A stretch of DNA of 64,000 nucleotides from Siderastrea radians (GCA_964017195.1 OZ024896.1:27317430-27381429), one strand, 5' to 3'. Numbered from the stretch's first letter, positions 24,255-38,237 are shown. The notes: generated from the letters alone by a model not told the origin. Numbers and translations are program-made.

Positions 24255-24885
24255 TTAACCCATTGACTCCTGGACATTTTGCCAAAAAATGCCTTTCGAA
24301 GCGAGTCAAGCAGTTTTTAGGCCGCTGTCTAGCCGAAAAGAATCCAAACTGTCCAAAGCGTTGTTTGCAAGTTGAGCACTGGCCTAGCTTTTGTTCCTGA
24401 TGCCAAATTACAGCTTTCAAAGTTCGGGCATGCGCAGAAAGCAAAATTTGGAGATCGTTTTTTTTTCGAGAAAGTTTCGCTGCCCTTTCGTCTTTTACCT
24501 TTTCCTTTCTCCCCTCCCCGCTTCTTTTGCTTTTCTTTCCCCCCTTTTTTTCTTTTGTGGGGCATTTACTAGGCTACCTTTTGGTGGGAAAAGATTTTGC
24601 AAAACGTTCGAGGATCGTGAATTTTTTTTGAACGAAGTACCAGTGGGTAGTGGGACAAGATTTTCATTGGAATTTTCTGCTCAAAGTTACACGGTTTATT
24701 GCGTCTTTCTCTGGTCTGTTTGACTGAATCGCGCTCATTTGGGTATGGCTTGAAAGATCTCATCTCCCCGCACAAGGTAGTTGTCAAAGTTGTCCAGGAC
24801 CGTTAAAACTGATGACGTCACAAGTGGTACAAGGGACGTAGTTAAAGAAGGGCGGTTACGGGCGGTTCAGGGGTCAATGTGCTAA
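24255..24885. mobile_element. Possible TTAA-type MITE
   Basis: The left end reads ttaacccattgactcctg and the right end caggggtcaatgtgctaa, an imperfect inverted repeat of about 18 bp. The left TTAA recalls piggyBac-type elements, but the right end reads CTAA. Internal poly-pyrimidine tracts produce spurious open frames. Confidence 0.5.
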
Positions 24886-26416
24886 TTTGTGTGGCAATGA
24901 ACATTGCTGCATCAAACATTTTTTCAAGTTTCTAACACCACTTCCAAGTCTCTTTTCCCTTCAGATCTTGAAGGTAGTACAATCATAGCTGTAATTGTGT
25001 CTCAGAAGTCACACAAACCATTTTAATTTTTTTTTTTGCCACTCAGCCATTCAACAATCATCCCAATAAGTGTCACATAAAACTCCTCCCCTCCCACCCC
25101 TGTTTTTTTTTTTTTTCACTTTTTTTTTGTTCTTGTGAATCCAGCATTAATGTCCCTGTTCCGTATTTATCCGCAAGAGTCACGCAATCAGAGTTGGTAC
25201 ACAGAGGCAAAATAAACAACAACTGTATGGCATAATAGGGGGGAACACAGCCCTGTGGCAGGTAACACGCGACTTCAGGATATGCACACAAAAACTAAGC
25301 CTCACTTGTCTCCCCAAAACTTGGGGATTAGGACAAGAGTATTGGCAGAGCCTTTCTTATCTCCCCAGCACCACACGGGCTGGATCGGACAAGATTAAGG
25401 CAAAGGTATAAGATGGCAAGACACAAGCAATGCCAAAAGCTTGGGGGAAGTCGCTACGCAGACTTAACCGAACCACAAGGAGTGACCCCCGTTTATTGAA
25501 AGAAAGCAAATACCTACTGTAGCATTACCCGCCTCCAAAGGGAGGGAGGGTGAGAAAAAAAAACTGAACAAATTTGTTACAAAGTGCACTCGCTCTTTCG
25601 AGACTACGACAATATGACTTAAACTATCGTGTTGCTGCTTTTATAGCAAGACAGTGTCTCTGAGTTTGTCCAATGAGCAATCTCGTACTATGAAGTAAAT
25701 AGACACAACGTGGAAAACTACTAGCCATGAATAAGGCTTTTAAATAGTAAGAGCCAATGCATGTTAAGTTTAGATATATTTCTAGACTACGTTGCAACAT
25801 AACGGAAGGGATTCTAGACATGAAAGGTAATTCTTATGAGCTTATACACATGGATTATTGATTTGTGAATAGAGGTTTATTATTGAATGTTGTTGAGCAA
25901 AGCTTATGTCTGACCTACCACCCCTGGGGTGTCACGTTCCATTAACCGCATTTTACCGATTTCCGGTAAAAGCCGTATTAAAATAATCAACCCACTTTTC
26001 ATTCTCCAAGGGAAACCTTCTCCTGTTTTGGCTGTAACCAGAAGGGCATAGATCTGGGCTTCTCACTTTAGAGGAAATGCAAACTGCACCTAATGTTTTA
26101 AAACTTAATGGGAAAATATGCCTCCAAGGAGGCATCAATAGGTTTTATTAAAAAGTCCTGACATCTGGCCTTGCAACGTTTAAAAGAAATGCGTGGAGAT
26201 CACTCCTACATGTACAGCTGGAATCCTTTGAAACTTAATGAGCAAACATGCCTCCAGGATGGCTGCTTTTCAATGTCAGGGAAAAAGCCCATTGGCATGC
26301 AAGGCAGCGCTGCAGCAGGTTTGGTCATTACACACGTAGTTATTTAAAGTGTGCCATCTCATCACATGCAATAGCTATAAAAATGCAATAGTTCAGAAAT
26401 CTAGCATGCAACTTAC
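24886..26416. other. Stretch with no supported gene
   Basis: Simple T-rich runs and short open frames only. Nothing recognisable. Confidence 0.5.
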
Positions 26417-26492
26417 CAAGTCTTACTACAGGTGCAATTTGACATCTTGATCCTATACATGAACAATGATCATGACTGACAATCTGCTGCAG
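26417..26492 (-). other. Possible 5' untranslated exon of the GT4 gene
   Basis: A 76-nt segment on the minus strand has acceptor gtgtattttaag and a strong donor gtaagt. It lies upstream of the putative first coding exon. No coding role is required. Chance occurrence is quite possible. Confidence 0.25.
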
Positions 26493-26604
26493 CTTAAAAT
26501 ACACTGCAAGACAAACAGTCAGTCAATTGTTACTGTAGCATAAGTGCAAGACAAGGACAAACAGTGTTTGCCTGCGAAGCAAGAACTCAACAGGAGTGAA
26601 TAGG

Positions 26605-26752
26605 CAATCAAGAAGATACATGTAGCTGTTTTAACTAACATTGTTAGAGGAAGGGCTACTTCAAGCCTGTGTGCACACCAATCAAGAAGATACATGTAGC
26701 TGTTTTAACTAACATTGTTAGAGGAAGGGCTACTTCAAGCCTGTGTGCACAG
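26605..26752. repeat. 74-bp perfect tandem duplication
   Basis: The unit beginning caatcaagaagatacatgta occurs twice back to back, starting at 26605 and 26679. The copies look identical, so the duplication is recent or an assembly artefact. Confidence 0.9.
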
Positions 26753-26844
26753 CAAGGTGATTGGGTCTTTATAGATGGAAATACATTTGTCAAAATCTGC
26801 ATAATGTCACCAGCTTTCCGACAAAAATATACTCATACAGGGGG

Positions 26845-26935
26845 TAGCGACAAAATGTGGGGTAGGCCAGGATGTAGGCCATGGTGTAGGCCATGGCCTA
26901 TCCTGTGGCCTACCCGTGGTCAATTTCATGAAACA
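26845..26935 (+). repeat. Palindrome-rich ggtaggccatgg repeat, copy 1
   Basis: About 90 bp reading gggtagcgacaaaatgtggg followed by alternating taggccatgg and ggcctatcc motifs. An inverted copy lies at 31842-31923, so this is a dispersed MITE-like family. Confidence 0.75.
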
Positions 26936-27854
26936 ATTTACTCTTGAATCACTTAAAATGTTTATCATAATCAAGCATTAATGTGAGGAAATTGTACCTA
27001 TTAAAGCAAAAATACAAATAACATACATTTTGGCTCTAAAACAAAAGAGTGAACCTTGTATGTAAGTATTATTTGCGCAAAAATTATATTAGCTTTCATA
27101 TCTATTGCTTGAAGCACTGTCAAAGAATGTCAAGAAAGCCTACAGTGACATCTTATGATTGTGATGGTACAAATTGCGTGACTGCATGGAGAATGACTGT
27201 TGTTATACTCAGTTGCTGCTAATTCTACTTGTTATTAAATATGGAATAAATAAATAAATTGGAAAAATTATTTAATTATGCTGGTTTATAGCACATCAGG
27301 TCTATTAAAATACTTTGCATGGCACTAACGTTTTTAGTTTCAGCTCAACCACACAGACTAAAATGAAAATGTTCAGTGCACTGTACACAGATAACCACAG
27401 TCCATAAAGCGAGCTAGGTTAAATTTTTATGGGAGTGCTAATTTAAAATGTCACTCGGGCCAGAGAAAAGTGTCCATTGTATTTCTCTGTTATAACACAT
27501 AAAGCGGGCTAATGGAAGAAAAAAATGTATGAGCCTTCTGTCGGGACAAAATTATCATCGGCATAGCAGAAGGCAAGCGTCTGGAAAGCGGGCTTCCAAG
27601 AATGTACCAGTTCCTTCTTCCTGCTCCCCATAAAGAAGAACATTTTCCGGCAGATACATGTTATTGTACATGCTATGTACTGTAGTTTTCAACAAGCATA
27701 TGGTGTTTTGTATTCGATGAAAAACATGGCCTCCTCTATGATTAATTGGGGAAGAATGCAAGACAAGCCAAAAAATATCGGAACAGGAAACTGTGACAAA
27801 CATTGTGTCACATTGCATTCAAAAGCCGGCAAACTCGTACAGTAATGCAAAGTA

Positions 27855-29059
27855 CAGAATTGTGCAAAAGTAATGCAAACAAAATTGGACGAATTACGGT
27901 CTTTGCTCTCGCGAAATTTCGTACGTTCTTTCACGCAATTTCGAGCAAAATTACGGGCAAAAGTTCGTCCCCAAAACGAAATTTCGTGGAAATATCGTGC
28001 GATATTTCGAAAGGTCAAACGAAAAACCGCTCTTGCAAAAATTCACGGCAATAAAAAGGATCTTCAATCAGAGATATACAGCTGTAAAAGCGTAGCAGCG
28101 ATTGACGTAGCTTCCAAACACACAGCCGGAAGGTCCATGCCCGAATGCTCTATTCCAGTCTTCATAAGACTTGAAAACAATTTCTAGGAAATAAAGGTTA
28201 AACTTAAACTTAAAACAAAAAATACAGGAACGTCGCCGATTTATATTGAAACTCACTTAGGAAAGAAATGTTTGTGCCGTGACAGAGTATTACGTGGAAA
28301 GTCGCGCTAAATGTAACGTAAACAAAATGCTGTAGTGCATAAAGTTCAAATGTTCCGTGACCTTATTGCTCTTTTTTTTTTTTTAATACAAAAACCTTTA
28401 TTGATAACCACAAAATGCATGTGTAATGTTAACTAAAAGAAAGGTAGGATAACCTCTGAAGGTCACAATGGTTGAGATTAGTTCATGTCCAATTTCTGAT
28501 GTTTAGAAACATAACAATTCCAGTAAGGAAGAGTAGGAAAGTATAATATACGGCGCTGGATCCAATAAACGTTAACAGTCACTTACCATAAACATTTTCG
28601 CTTACAATGACTTGTAATTAAGTAAACTTAACTTGAGGTCTCAATGAAACATGTGTGGTAACACACGCTTGGGAAGGAAATGTTTCGTTGGGATAAAAAA
28701 GTATAACTTGTATAAGTTGCACTACAAAATGTGCTAATGCATGCAAATGTTAACAAAACATTTCAGTTGACTGAGGTTGTTTACCATGTACAGGGACAAA
28801 CTGGTTGGTTTACCGTTTGGGTCGGTTTGGGCAAAAAGCAAGTTTCCATATTGGGAAAATTCCGTTCGGGTCTGGTGCTTACCATTTGCAGAAATCCCTA
28901 CCATTTACCAAAAACTTTGTACGACAGCGACGGCTAACGAGAAGGTCGCAAAACAAAAGCTTTGATTAACAAAACAACGACTCTGCTGTGAGGTGTGTTA
29001 TTTTTGGTATATTTCTTTGCCATTCTGTGCACAACACACGACGGTGAATTTTCGTTTTT

Positions 29060-29091
<32 letters not shown>

Positions 29092-31127
29092 TAATAATAA
29101 TAATAATATAATAGTTATAATAACTTAATTCATGTGTCAAGTGATCTAGCACCCTGTAAAGACAGGGCACTAATTGGGGACACAGTTATTTTTTAATTAA
29201 TTTTCTAAATAAGTTCTTCCTGAGCTGATACGCCGTCCTTACAAATTCAGCTCCTGGATAATTCGACTGCATTAGACAGGTTAAACGAGTTGGAATAATC
29301 GCCAAGAAATTTTAAAGATTGTGAAGTCATTTTACAAAAGTGACATTTTCCTTCCCGTTAAGATCCCTAATTAGTTGTTGTTGAGACAGAAAATGGCTGC
29401 GAGAGCCTGAAACTGGTATTGTAAGTACAATTTAAGGCATGCGCGTACCTTTAACTTGCTGCGGTGTAAGACAAACAGATTTAAAAACAGTTTTATTATG
29501 GCGTCATGCTCTCTGGTGAATGCAAAAAGTGAATAACCAGGTTTTTAATGCTATCAGTATTAGCGATATAGTTTGTAGATATTATAAAAATAATTATTAG
29601 TATTATTAAATTTTATAACTATTATTATTATTTTTAGATTTTAGACATTATAAATTTTAAATTTTAAATTTTGTAAATTTGTATCATAATGTAGAATACG
29701 CAATTCAGCTCTATGAACTGCAAAGTATTTTAATAAAGTACCTACCGTACCGTACCTATCAAAGATTAGGTTTGAACAAATGGTACACAAATCTCCATTT
29801 GGAACATTCCATCTGGAAAAACAGGACTACCTATTCAGACGTTTTGTTGCTTCTGGAAATTTTCCACTGGAACGACCCGAAAAGTCGTGTACCATTTACT
29901 TTCCAACCGGAATTTCCAGAAAGTTGTTGTAAATGGTAAACAACCTGAATGTCGTGCATAAACTTGAAATGTCAATTCCATGACCTTACCTCTGTCATAC
30001 TTGTGTAATGCTAATGAAATGAAAGGATTTCATGCGAAGGTCACAACGGTTAAGATATTAACCGCATAAGAAGCATTAAAATTACCAAACGTTCAGAAAC
30101 ACAACAGAATTTGTATAACCATCGGGCTTCTAATTACACTCGCGACACCCTTGAGAAGTCACGTCCGTCTGATGTGAGTCATATTTTAATTCAGATGAGA
30201 AATGATGTTGAAATTTATGCAACGCAACAAAAACTTATTAAAAAACTGCCACAAGAAAGCTTAACTATTTGCGTTCAAGCATACGTTGGGAAAGAAATGT
30301 TCCAGATTTCGTGCCAGAAAGGCGCTGTCCATTTGACAAAGGTCGCGTAAAATGTAAACAAAACACTTTCACTAATTATTAATTCAAGTGGCGCATAAGT
30401 TTCAAATAATTCTACTACTTCGAGCTACTTTGCCCTTTGATGCTATAACTTATCCTTTTCGGTAATGCTAACAGAAAGAAACAATCAGCTTTTAAAGTCT
30501 CGTGCATGCAGTATCGAGAACCGCTAATCAGCTATTAACAATATTCTCAAGACTGGAGCGGGCAAGTACTCATATGGCCATGACAAAGCCGCCACATTCA
30601 TGATTCAACTTAGGGAATTATATCTTGAAAACTAAATAATGTCGCCGGAAGTCATGTCAGTGTGTAGTGAATTTAAGTTCAACTTTTTACAGGAGGCCAT
30701 GAACAGGTAAGTTTCACTTCCATAATGTGGAACTTGTATTCAAGATGTCATTGACTTTGTGTTTACAAAGTGAACATGTTCATTTGCTTCCAACATGTTT
30801 ACATCTCGTCACATGACTGCTCACACGTGAACAAAATAAAATGAAACAAGAGAAATGAGTCATTCAGAGCAAGTGAAAAATTGCTTACTACAAACAACAA
30901 TTCGCTCAAATTATCGCTAAGTGCCACGAAATTTCTCTGGCACAGCTGCCAGGTGCCACGAAACTTTGCTCGAAATATCACAGCATGCGGCGAAATATCG
31001 TTGTCACGCAAACAATAGGTCTCCCGAAATATCGTCGAAATATCACTCCAAATGAAAGTTTGCTTATTTTCATCGAATATTTGCGAAATTTGTCCAATTT
31101 CGTTTGCATTACTTTTGCACAATACTG
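27855..31127. mobile_element. Element with CAG-ended inverted repeats and TA duplication
   Basis: The left end cagaattgtgcaaaagtaat is matched by the right end's complement cagtattgtgcaaaagtaat, and the similarity continues through gcaaac and attgg. TA flanks both sides (27853-27854, 31128-31129). The inner flanks (about 27890-28020 and 30900-31080) are rich in cgaaattt and cgaaatat motifs in inverted orientation. The ends fit a Tc1/mariner-type TA target, but no transposase is visible in 3.3 kb. Internal segments near 28255-28480 and 29950-30400 are diverged direct repeats of each other. Confidence 0.6.
29055..29112. repeat. (TAA)n microsatellite
   Basis: About 18 nearly perfect AAT/TAA units with minor interruptions. 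Confidence 0.95.
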
Positions 31128-33222
31128 TAAACAATTTAGCTGACGTGAAAAGGAAACTTTTGATCAACACATTACTACAATTTCATGAATAATTTTGAAT
31201 GAACTAACCATGTAAAGTTTCATCAGAATATGCTCCTGGTTTTGTAAGTCCCGATAGACATGAGGAACATGTAAACACAGTTGGGGGGGGGGGGGTCACT
31301 TCATTATCTGACCTTAACAGGGATGTGTGGCCTAATAGGGTATGGTTTTCACATGGTTTTGTCTTAAATGTGGTAAGGGTAAACTCAATTACCGCAAACA
31401 GCTCAACCACTCTAAACTGTAAACAGATTTCTAAATTATCAGTGTATTAAGAGAAGAAACAGTTCATCCTTACCCCAGGGTAACAAAATCAGCAATTTCT
31501 GTCTTAAACAGGGTCACAATTTGACCCACCTCCCTACTCAAGCATACGTTCAGTACCCCCCCCCCCCCCAAGGAAAAGTGGTTCTTTCTTTCAAAGTGGT
31601 TTAACTTTTTGATGGCCGTTTTAAGAAATGCAATAATTGTGCATGCACATGAAAGCTACAGGAAAAATTCTTTCACCTCTAACAAATTTCTAAGTAAATG
31701 GGATTGTAGTAAAAGATTCAAACAAGGCATTCTTAGGAAACTTCACTATTAGTAGGCCAGAAGGGGTGACCTTATTGTGTGGCTTAGGCCACTTTTTAGG
31801 TTTACAATCCGCTGTTTTTAGGAACTGTTTTTAGAAAATTGACCACTGGTAGGCCATAGGATAGGCCATGGCCTACACCGTGGCCTAACCCATGGCCTAG
31901 GCCCCACGTTTTGTCGCTACCCCTCATACAGGGGTTACAGTGGCTTGTGAGTGTGGATTTTCCACACAGAACAGAACTAAATCTTGCCATCACACTCGTC
32001 TTACTAACTGCAAATTTTTGAAGAGCCTCATGAGGATTTAACTTAAGGGCCCAGGTGTGCATGCAGGAATTTCAGGGTTTGTACCCTTTTTTAGAAACAA
32101 TTTTTCAGGACTTTTCCAGGACTTTTTCAGGACTTGGATTAAGATTTTTCCAGGACTCCCAATTGCACAACAACTGCAGAAGTAGTAAACCCTTAAAACG
32201 GAATAGAAATCAAAAAATAATACTGAGGAAAATTGTTTTAAAAGAAACCCTTATTACTGGAGTTTATAGATTTCCAGGACTTTCCAGGACCTGCGTTAAT
32301 TTTCCGGAACTTTCCAGGATTTCCGGGACCCATACGAACCTGAAATTTGATGCCCCCTAGTCTCCCATACAGGACACCAAATCTCCCAGCTAAAAGCAAC
32401 TTTGGATCTTGTTCTCTCCAATAGGGTAAGATTTTCAACCCAAATTTTCCCAAAATCCAGTTTACAAATTCATCTTGTATTATGGTTTCCTAGACATGTT
32501 TTTGTGCACATTTGTTTGTCATTTCAGCCATAGGAATGATCAAGAGTCAACCAATTTAAGTCCTCACCACAAATTTATGTCGATTTGGGGGGTACCAAGA
32601 TTCTTTGAGGTGGGGGGGGTGAAGTTCTTTGAAGGAGTGGGTTGATGATGGGAGGAGGAGGTTGGGACAAAAGAAAAATATCTCCAGATTTCAGATCTCA
32701 GGAGGTTGGCATCTCTTGTTATATTTCAGGCTTCAAGCCTAGGTGTACTTCACAGCACAGCAAGGTGATATGATTTCTGGTGAATGCATTTATCAAAATC
32801 AGCATTATCTTTCCTGTATGGAAAAATACAAATAAAGGAAGCTGTGTATGGTATCTGTTGTGCTCACAAGATGTGTACACCTAATTGAAAAAATTGTTGT
32901 CCAGTGAAAAGCATAAAATAAGGATGATGTATCCCAAAGGCTTGTTGGGAAGTGGGAGACATCACTTCAGTCTATTTTCAGGCACCACGTACATTATAAC
33001 AATGGAACCTTAATCTACTCTTCAAGCTCTCTGGGAGCGAAAATACCTTGAATATCAATAAAGGAAACTGAAAAACAAGCTTTTCTGTGCAATCTTCCCA
33101 GACTTCAGTTGCATCGCATTGTCCATCATTCATACTTCTCAACTGACATTTATTTTTGTCTTTTGACATAACATTGAATGCATAGACCTACTACGACTGA
33201 ATCCAGAAATTCACCAGATTTA
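31128..33222. other. Stretch with repeats but no supported gene
   Basis: It contains poly-G/C runs and the second, inverted copy of the ggtaggccatgg repeat (31842-31923). A tract of ccaggactttt motifs also occurs (about 32095-32330). No protein domain is recognised. Confidence 0.5.
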
Positions 33223-33639
33223 GGGCCGATTACATGAGCTGGGCTGGCTTGGTAGCAGGGCTGGCTAGGTCTACCGAGATGACTGCTCAGCCTGTTATTA
33301 CATGAGGCGGGCCAGCCTGCCTGTGGCTAAATTTAGAAGCTGTCATGGGAAAAGATGGTTACAACAAAGAGCATGAATTGAGTGCTTTTCCTTTCGCTAA
33401 TCCATTATTTTGGTATATTATTTTCAGTTTTACATAGCTTTATGGTCTAACAAACCTTTATGTGTTATATAGAAAGAGAACTATCGATCTTTTCGTGAGC
33501 CATTTTGCTCTGAAGCGAAATTTAGTGACGGGAAAGTGTTGGCCCGGCAATCGTGATTACATGGTAAATTTTCAGCCCGGCTAGCCGGGATGAGATTTTT
33601 CCATGTCATCACGAAGTTGATTTTTCAGTCCGGAAGCCA

Positions 33640-34300
33640 AGACCCCAAAATTAGGGTTTCGTACAATGATCGGGTCAGAAAAGGTTTGATAGCGGATTTT
33701 GATAGAATAAGACCTGCTGATCAATGTCAGGTAGTTTGTAGAGTTGAATTGTAGTATAGGTTACGAGTTAAGGGGGTATTTTTATGTCACCCTTTAAACT
33801 CATGGAAACGAGGCTCACCCATTTGATCACTGTTAATGCCTAAACTTAACGTTTATTATGACCGGAATCTTCAAATATAGTTACATCTTTACGATACGAA
33901 TGCCAATCATGCACAAAATATGCAGATTTAGGTCACGTGACTGAGCACGTGACAGCCGAGAGGCCAAAAATAGCCTTTTAGAGCTATGAATAGCATATTT
34001 AAACATCTTCACTATCATAAATCTATGAATTATCCATTGATATTCTGCTATTTTCTATGACTGGGTCGTACATTCCACAGTTTCAGCCAAATTCTAGCTT
34101 TTTCAGCCTGAAACAATGAAATAATTACCATTTTTGTCCCATTTACGGGTTAACATGAGAACGAGGCTCAGCAGGTAACTACTGTTTACAGCTGTATCTT
34201 AAGTTGTTTATGGAGAAAAACTTCTGATATCGTTACCTCTCAATGATATAAGACCCAGTCATGCTCAAACTATGCAAACTAAGGTCACATGGCTAAAAAT
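33640..34300 (+). repeat. Left long inverted-repeat arm
   Basis: This stretch matches, inverted, 38530-38961 plus 42508-42770. Landmarks are gaacgaggctcagcaggtaa, aacttctgatatcgttacct and aagaccccaaaattagggtt, each present as complement in the other arm. Identity is high, with scattered substitutions. Confidence 0.85.
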
Positions 34301-34479
34301 AGCCTATTAAACCGCCCTCATTGCCATTAACGTATTAATTATACAAGTATGTATCTTATCTTACAAAATTTCTTATTTACACCACATTGTAGGTCACTGG
34401 AATACATTTTGAGGCTAAAATACACGAGATTAGAACAATTTTTGGCCTTCATGAGGTGACTCGATTATTTGTCAGCTCT

Positions 34480-37400
34480 CAAATTTGTTTGAAATGTAGC
34501 ATCGCACAAGATGTCATTCATTGCAATACAAAGGGATGTGTTAAGCTTCCTAAGCATCGAGCCTGGCTATGTGTGTTCACCATCTCACATCATCCAAGCG
34601 CCTTATCGAACTGCTGAACAGAATGGGGCATTGTGTTTCCTACGATGAGATGCGTGCCATGAATGCGAGTATTGCAGAGGAAGTTCTTGCTAAGGTAGAA
34701 GAGTTTGGGACTGTAATACCAACTCACATCAAGCCTGGTGCATTTGTTCAGATTGCCATCAATAATAATGATTTGAATGAGGAGGCTCTGGAAGGCAAGA
34801 ATACTACGCATGCCATTACAATGGTGATCTATCAGAATAAAACGTTTGGTCCAGATCCACCCCCAACCTGGTAGAACAGAGAGCCAAGCGGCATTAGTTA
34901 CACGCAACCGGCACCGTGTATGACATTGAAGAGTGTCCTGTTCGTGGAGGACGTCCAGTTGTTACTGATCACGTTGGTTCTGTTAACATGGAGTGGTACA
35001 AGGATACGAACGATGAAATATGCACCGCTCGTAACGCTGATTTCATATGGGCTCTTCTTCGACTTTGTCCCAAGAAATTTGGAGAAGCTGTCATTGCAGA
35101 AGTATTGGACAAATAAGCGATTCCAAGCTGGGCAGGATTCAACGCTATTCTCTATCCTGAGATGCCCGTAATCAGCAATATAGGCTACTGTCCAATGATC
35201 AATGGATCATCCAATGACTATTCTACCATCTACACAGTACTGAAACATGCACAGAAGATAAGCGCCGCGATGGGTCAAGCCGACATTGTGATAACCTTTG
35301 ACCTTGCAATATATAGCAAGGCAAAGGAAATTCAGTGGAGATTTCCTGACGAGTTCTCTGTCGTAGTGGTACGCATGGGCAGATTTCACATTGCTCTGAA
35401 CTTTCCGTCCCTGCTAGGGAAGAAGTTTGGTGATTCTGGACTTGATGATCTCTTGATTGAGTCAGGTGTATGCGCTGCTGGTTCGACGTCCGCTTTAATG
35501 AAGGGGAAATCTTACAACCGAGGAATAAGGGCACACAAGCTCTGTCTAGAAGTATTCTTCTGTCTCATGTGGAATGCGTTTGTTGCCTGGCATGAGTCAC
35601 GGGATAAGAAGATCCCAGAAGTACCCTTACTAAGTAAGATTGCGGATTGCATTCGAGCGGTGGGGAACGGGAAGGACTACGTGCGCGAGAGTGTGAGAAA
35701 GATAGAAGCAGATCTGACGGAATTGATGTCTCTATTCGGGGTCTTTAAATCGGAGAATCGAGCAAGGTCCAAGCTCTTCGCATTTTGGGATGAGTATGTT
35801 TCCATGGTCACTTCCCTATTACAGTTTCTAAAGGCAGAGAGAACCGGGAACTGGAAGTTGCATCTATCCAATGTCGCAGCCATGTTACCTCATTTCTTTG
35901 CTATGAACAGGCAGAATTATGCTCGTTACTTACCTGTTTATCTCGCCGACATGCAGCACCTGGAGCTAACACACCCGGATGTCTACAACAAGTTTGCTGC
36001 AGGGAATCATACCATAAGTCATTCAGGACAGCCCTTTTTACAAGTTTCCACCGACATCGCCCTGGAGCAGTCGATCAACGCCGACTCAAAGTCAAGCGGA
36101 AGAGTGATTGGCATATCGCAGATCTCGTCGGCTCTTGAACGGTGGTTTTTTAACTATCCACGAGCGAACATCTATTACTTTAGCTCTGAAGGCCACGTAC
36201 GGGCTCCTAGATGGCGAACATGCAAGCATCGCACAAGGAAGCAGCTGTGAGGAGAGTCAAACGAGACGAGGAAGACGTAAAGAAGATTATGGGTTGTTTT
36301 TCTTCAGGCTTGATGACAGATCCTTTTACTCACGATTCAGATGAGCTTCTCAATATCGCTACCGGAGTAGTTCTGCCGGAAGATGTGGCCCAGAACCTCG
36401 TCCGCAGTACCGAGAAAAGCCGGCAGCAAATGAATGCCTTCGTCGAGAAGCGCATTAGCAGCAGCGCTGTGGGTTTCTGGGAACCGATTCCCAACATGAA
36501 GATCAAGACGTTCAGCAGCACAAATAAGAAGATTGGCGTCAAATCCAGCGACAGGCTAGTCACTGTTAACGCAGACAGGGACTTGTTTGGCAGGCTCCTA
36601 ATCGTATCACACACGCGTCAAATCTGTCTGAAAGAGGAGTTGAGCTTTGAACTGTCTCCAGTCCCTTATTCACTCGCAAACGCAGACGGAAGTCTTAGAA
36701 AAGAGGCAAAGAGCGTCCTATGCTCTCTTCTGGAGAAAGACGTTAACGTTCAGCGACTTACAGCATCACCAAATCCAACTGTTGTAATCATCGACGGCAT
36801 GGCTGTCATACAGATGTCCAAGTCTACCGAAGCAAGTACCTTTGGTGAGCTTTCCGAAAAGTACTACAACATCATCAGTGCCACGCTCTTTTCCAACAAC
36901 TGTGTGCAAGTCCACGTGGTCTTCGACCAATACTGGGAGAACTCCATTAAAGGAGGCAAGCGTCAACAACGGGGAGCATCCGTTTGTCTCGAGGTGCAGA
37001 TAGGAGGTCCTGCCACTCAGAGTACCCAGGCAATGGGGAAAGTACATCGCCAATCCTAAGAATAAGGTATGGCTTAAATTACTTAATATATATATTTAAC
37101 AAGCTTTACTCAACACTAACTTCCTGTTTCGTTACTGGCAGTTTGAAGTTGTACTCGATATTTTTTTGCGTTTGACCTGAGTTTGAGCTTTCATTATAGA
37201 TTCAGATGTTCAGATTTTTTGCTACATATTTTTAACACCAGGTAAACCTGTGCGATTTCCTGTCGGCTGTGCTCTGCAGACTCGGTCAAGACCAGCTCCC
37301 CCCACAAAAGGAGCCTATGATCGGGGGTGGCTTCAGAGACGGCGAGAAAGCCGTGACTGTGACAAGAGGTCAGTGCAGGGAGGTCGAAGAACTCACATCA

Positions 37401-38237
37401 AACCATGAAGAGGCTGACACCAGGAGTACGGGCAGATAGACGACTCGTTATCCAGTCGCCAGATACTGATGTCCTCGTCCTAAGCGTTTGCCACTTCAGA
37501 AGTTTGGACTGCCCAGAATTGTGGTTTCGCACCGGTATGAAAGATCGACACTGTTTGATTCCAGTGCATGACATCGCCCACGCCTTGGGTGAAAAGATGT
37601 GTAGTTCTCTCCCGGGATTCCATGCAATCACAGGCTGTGATTCGACCAGCTCTTTGGCGGGTATCGGGAAGAAAAAGGCGTGGGATAGTTTCTGTCGTAG
37701 TACTGACCACCAAGATAGTCTGTCTCTTCTCGGGGAGGAACAAGAGTTGAACGTAACCACAGCTGGCAAGTGCGAAGCCTATGTCTGCAGCCTACAGTGT
37801 ATATACAGCATCCAAGAAGACAAGCACCGCAGATGAGCTGCATTACCTCATGTTCTGCCAGAAAAAAGCAGAAAAACGAAATGCTTCCACCAATGTCTGA
37901 TTGTCTGCTTCAACATCTAAAGCGGTCAAACCAGGCATTCGTGTGGAGACATGCTCTTGAAGCGACGCAAGTTCTTGAATCACCAGAGGGTCATGGATGG
38001 GTGAGGGATGGAGAGCTTCTTGCATCATTCTTAATCTCAAAAGCACCGGCACCTGAAAGCCTTCTCGAGCTGACGACGTCCAAGTGCAAGACGTCTGCCT
38101 GCTTGCGAAACTGCTCCTGCAACAACACAGGACTTGCTTGCACAGAAGGATGCTACTGCATGGCAGACGATAAAGCATGCAAGAACCCACACGGTCTGAC
38201 TTGCACCAGTGAAACAGAAGAAAGCGACGAGGAGTGA
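34480..38237 (+). pseudogene. Broken XPG-like nuclease / CXC-finger transposon protein (Academ-like)
   Basis: Consecutive open frames together resemble one transposon protein. 34569-34874 carries an HHLTSSKRLIELLNRMGHC-type motif. A TAA at 35114 interrupts an otherwise continuous frame into 35162-36250. The frame then shifts to 36211-37064, which has IDGMAVIQ and VVFDQYWENSIK motifs of a FEN1/XPG-like fold. An intron (donor gtatgg at 37065, acceptor near 37241) follows, then SNHEEADTR. After another shift come SPDTDVLVLSV and ITGCDSTSSLAGIGKKKAWD. The last frame (37770-38237) ends in a CXC finger with pattern CxxxxCxxxCxCxxxxxxCxxxCxC. At least one stop and two or more frameshifts make it non-functional. 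The acidic motifs suggest nuclease chemistry in the ancestor. Confidence 0.75.

Noticed and set aside
36330..37769. Minus-strand open frames across the XPG-like remnant
   Set aside because: Shadows of the plus-strand transposon protein, with no recognisable motif.
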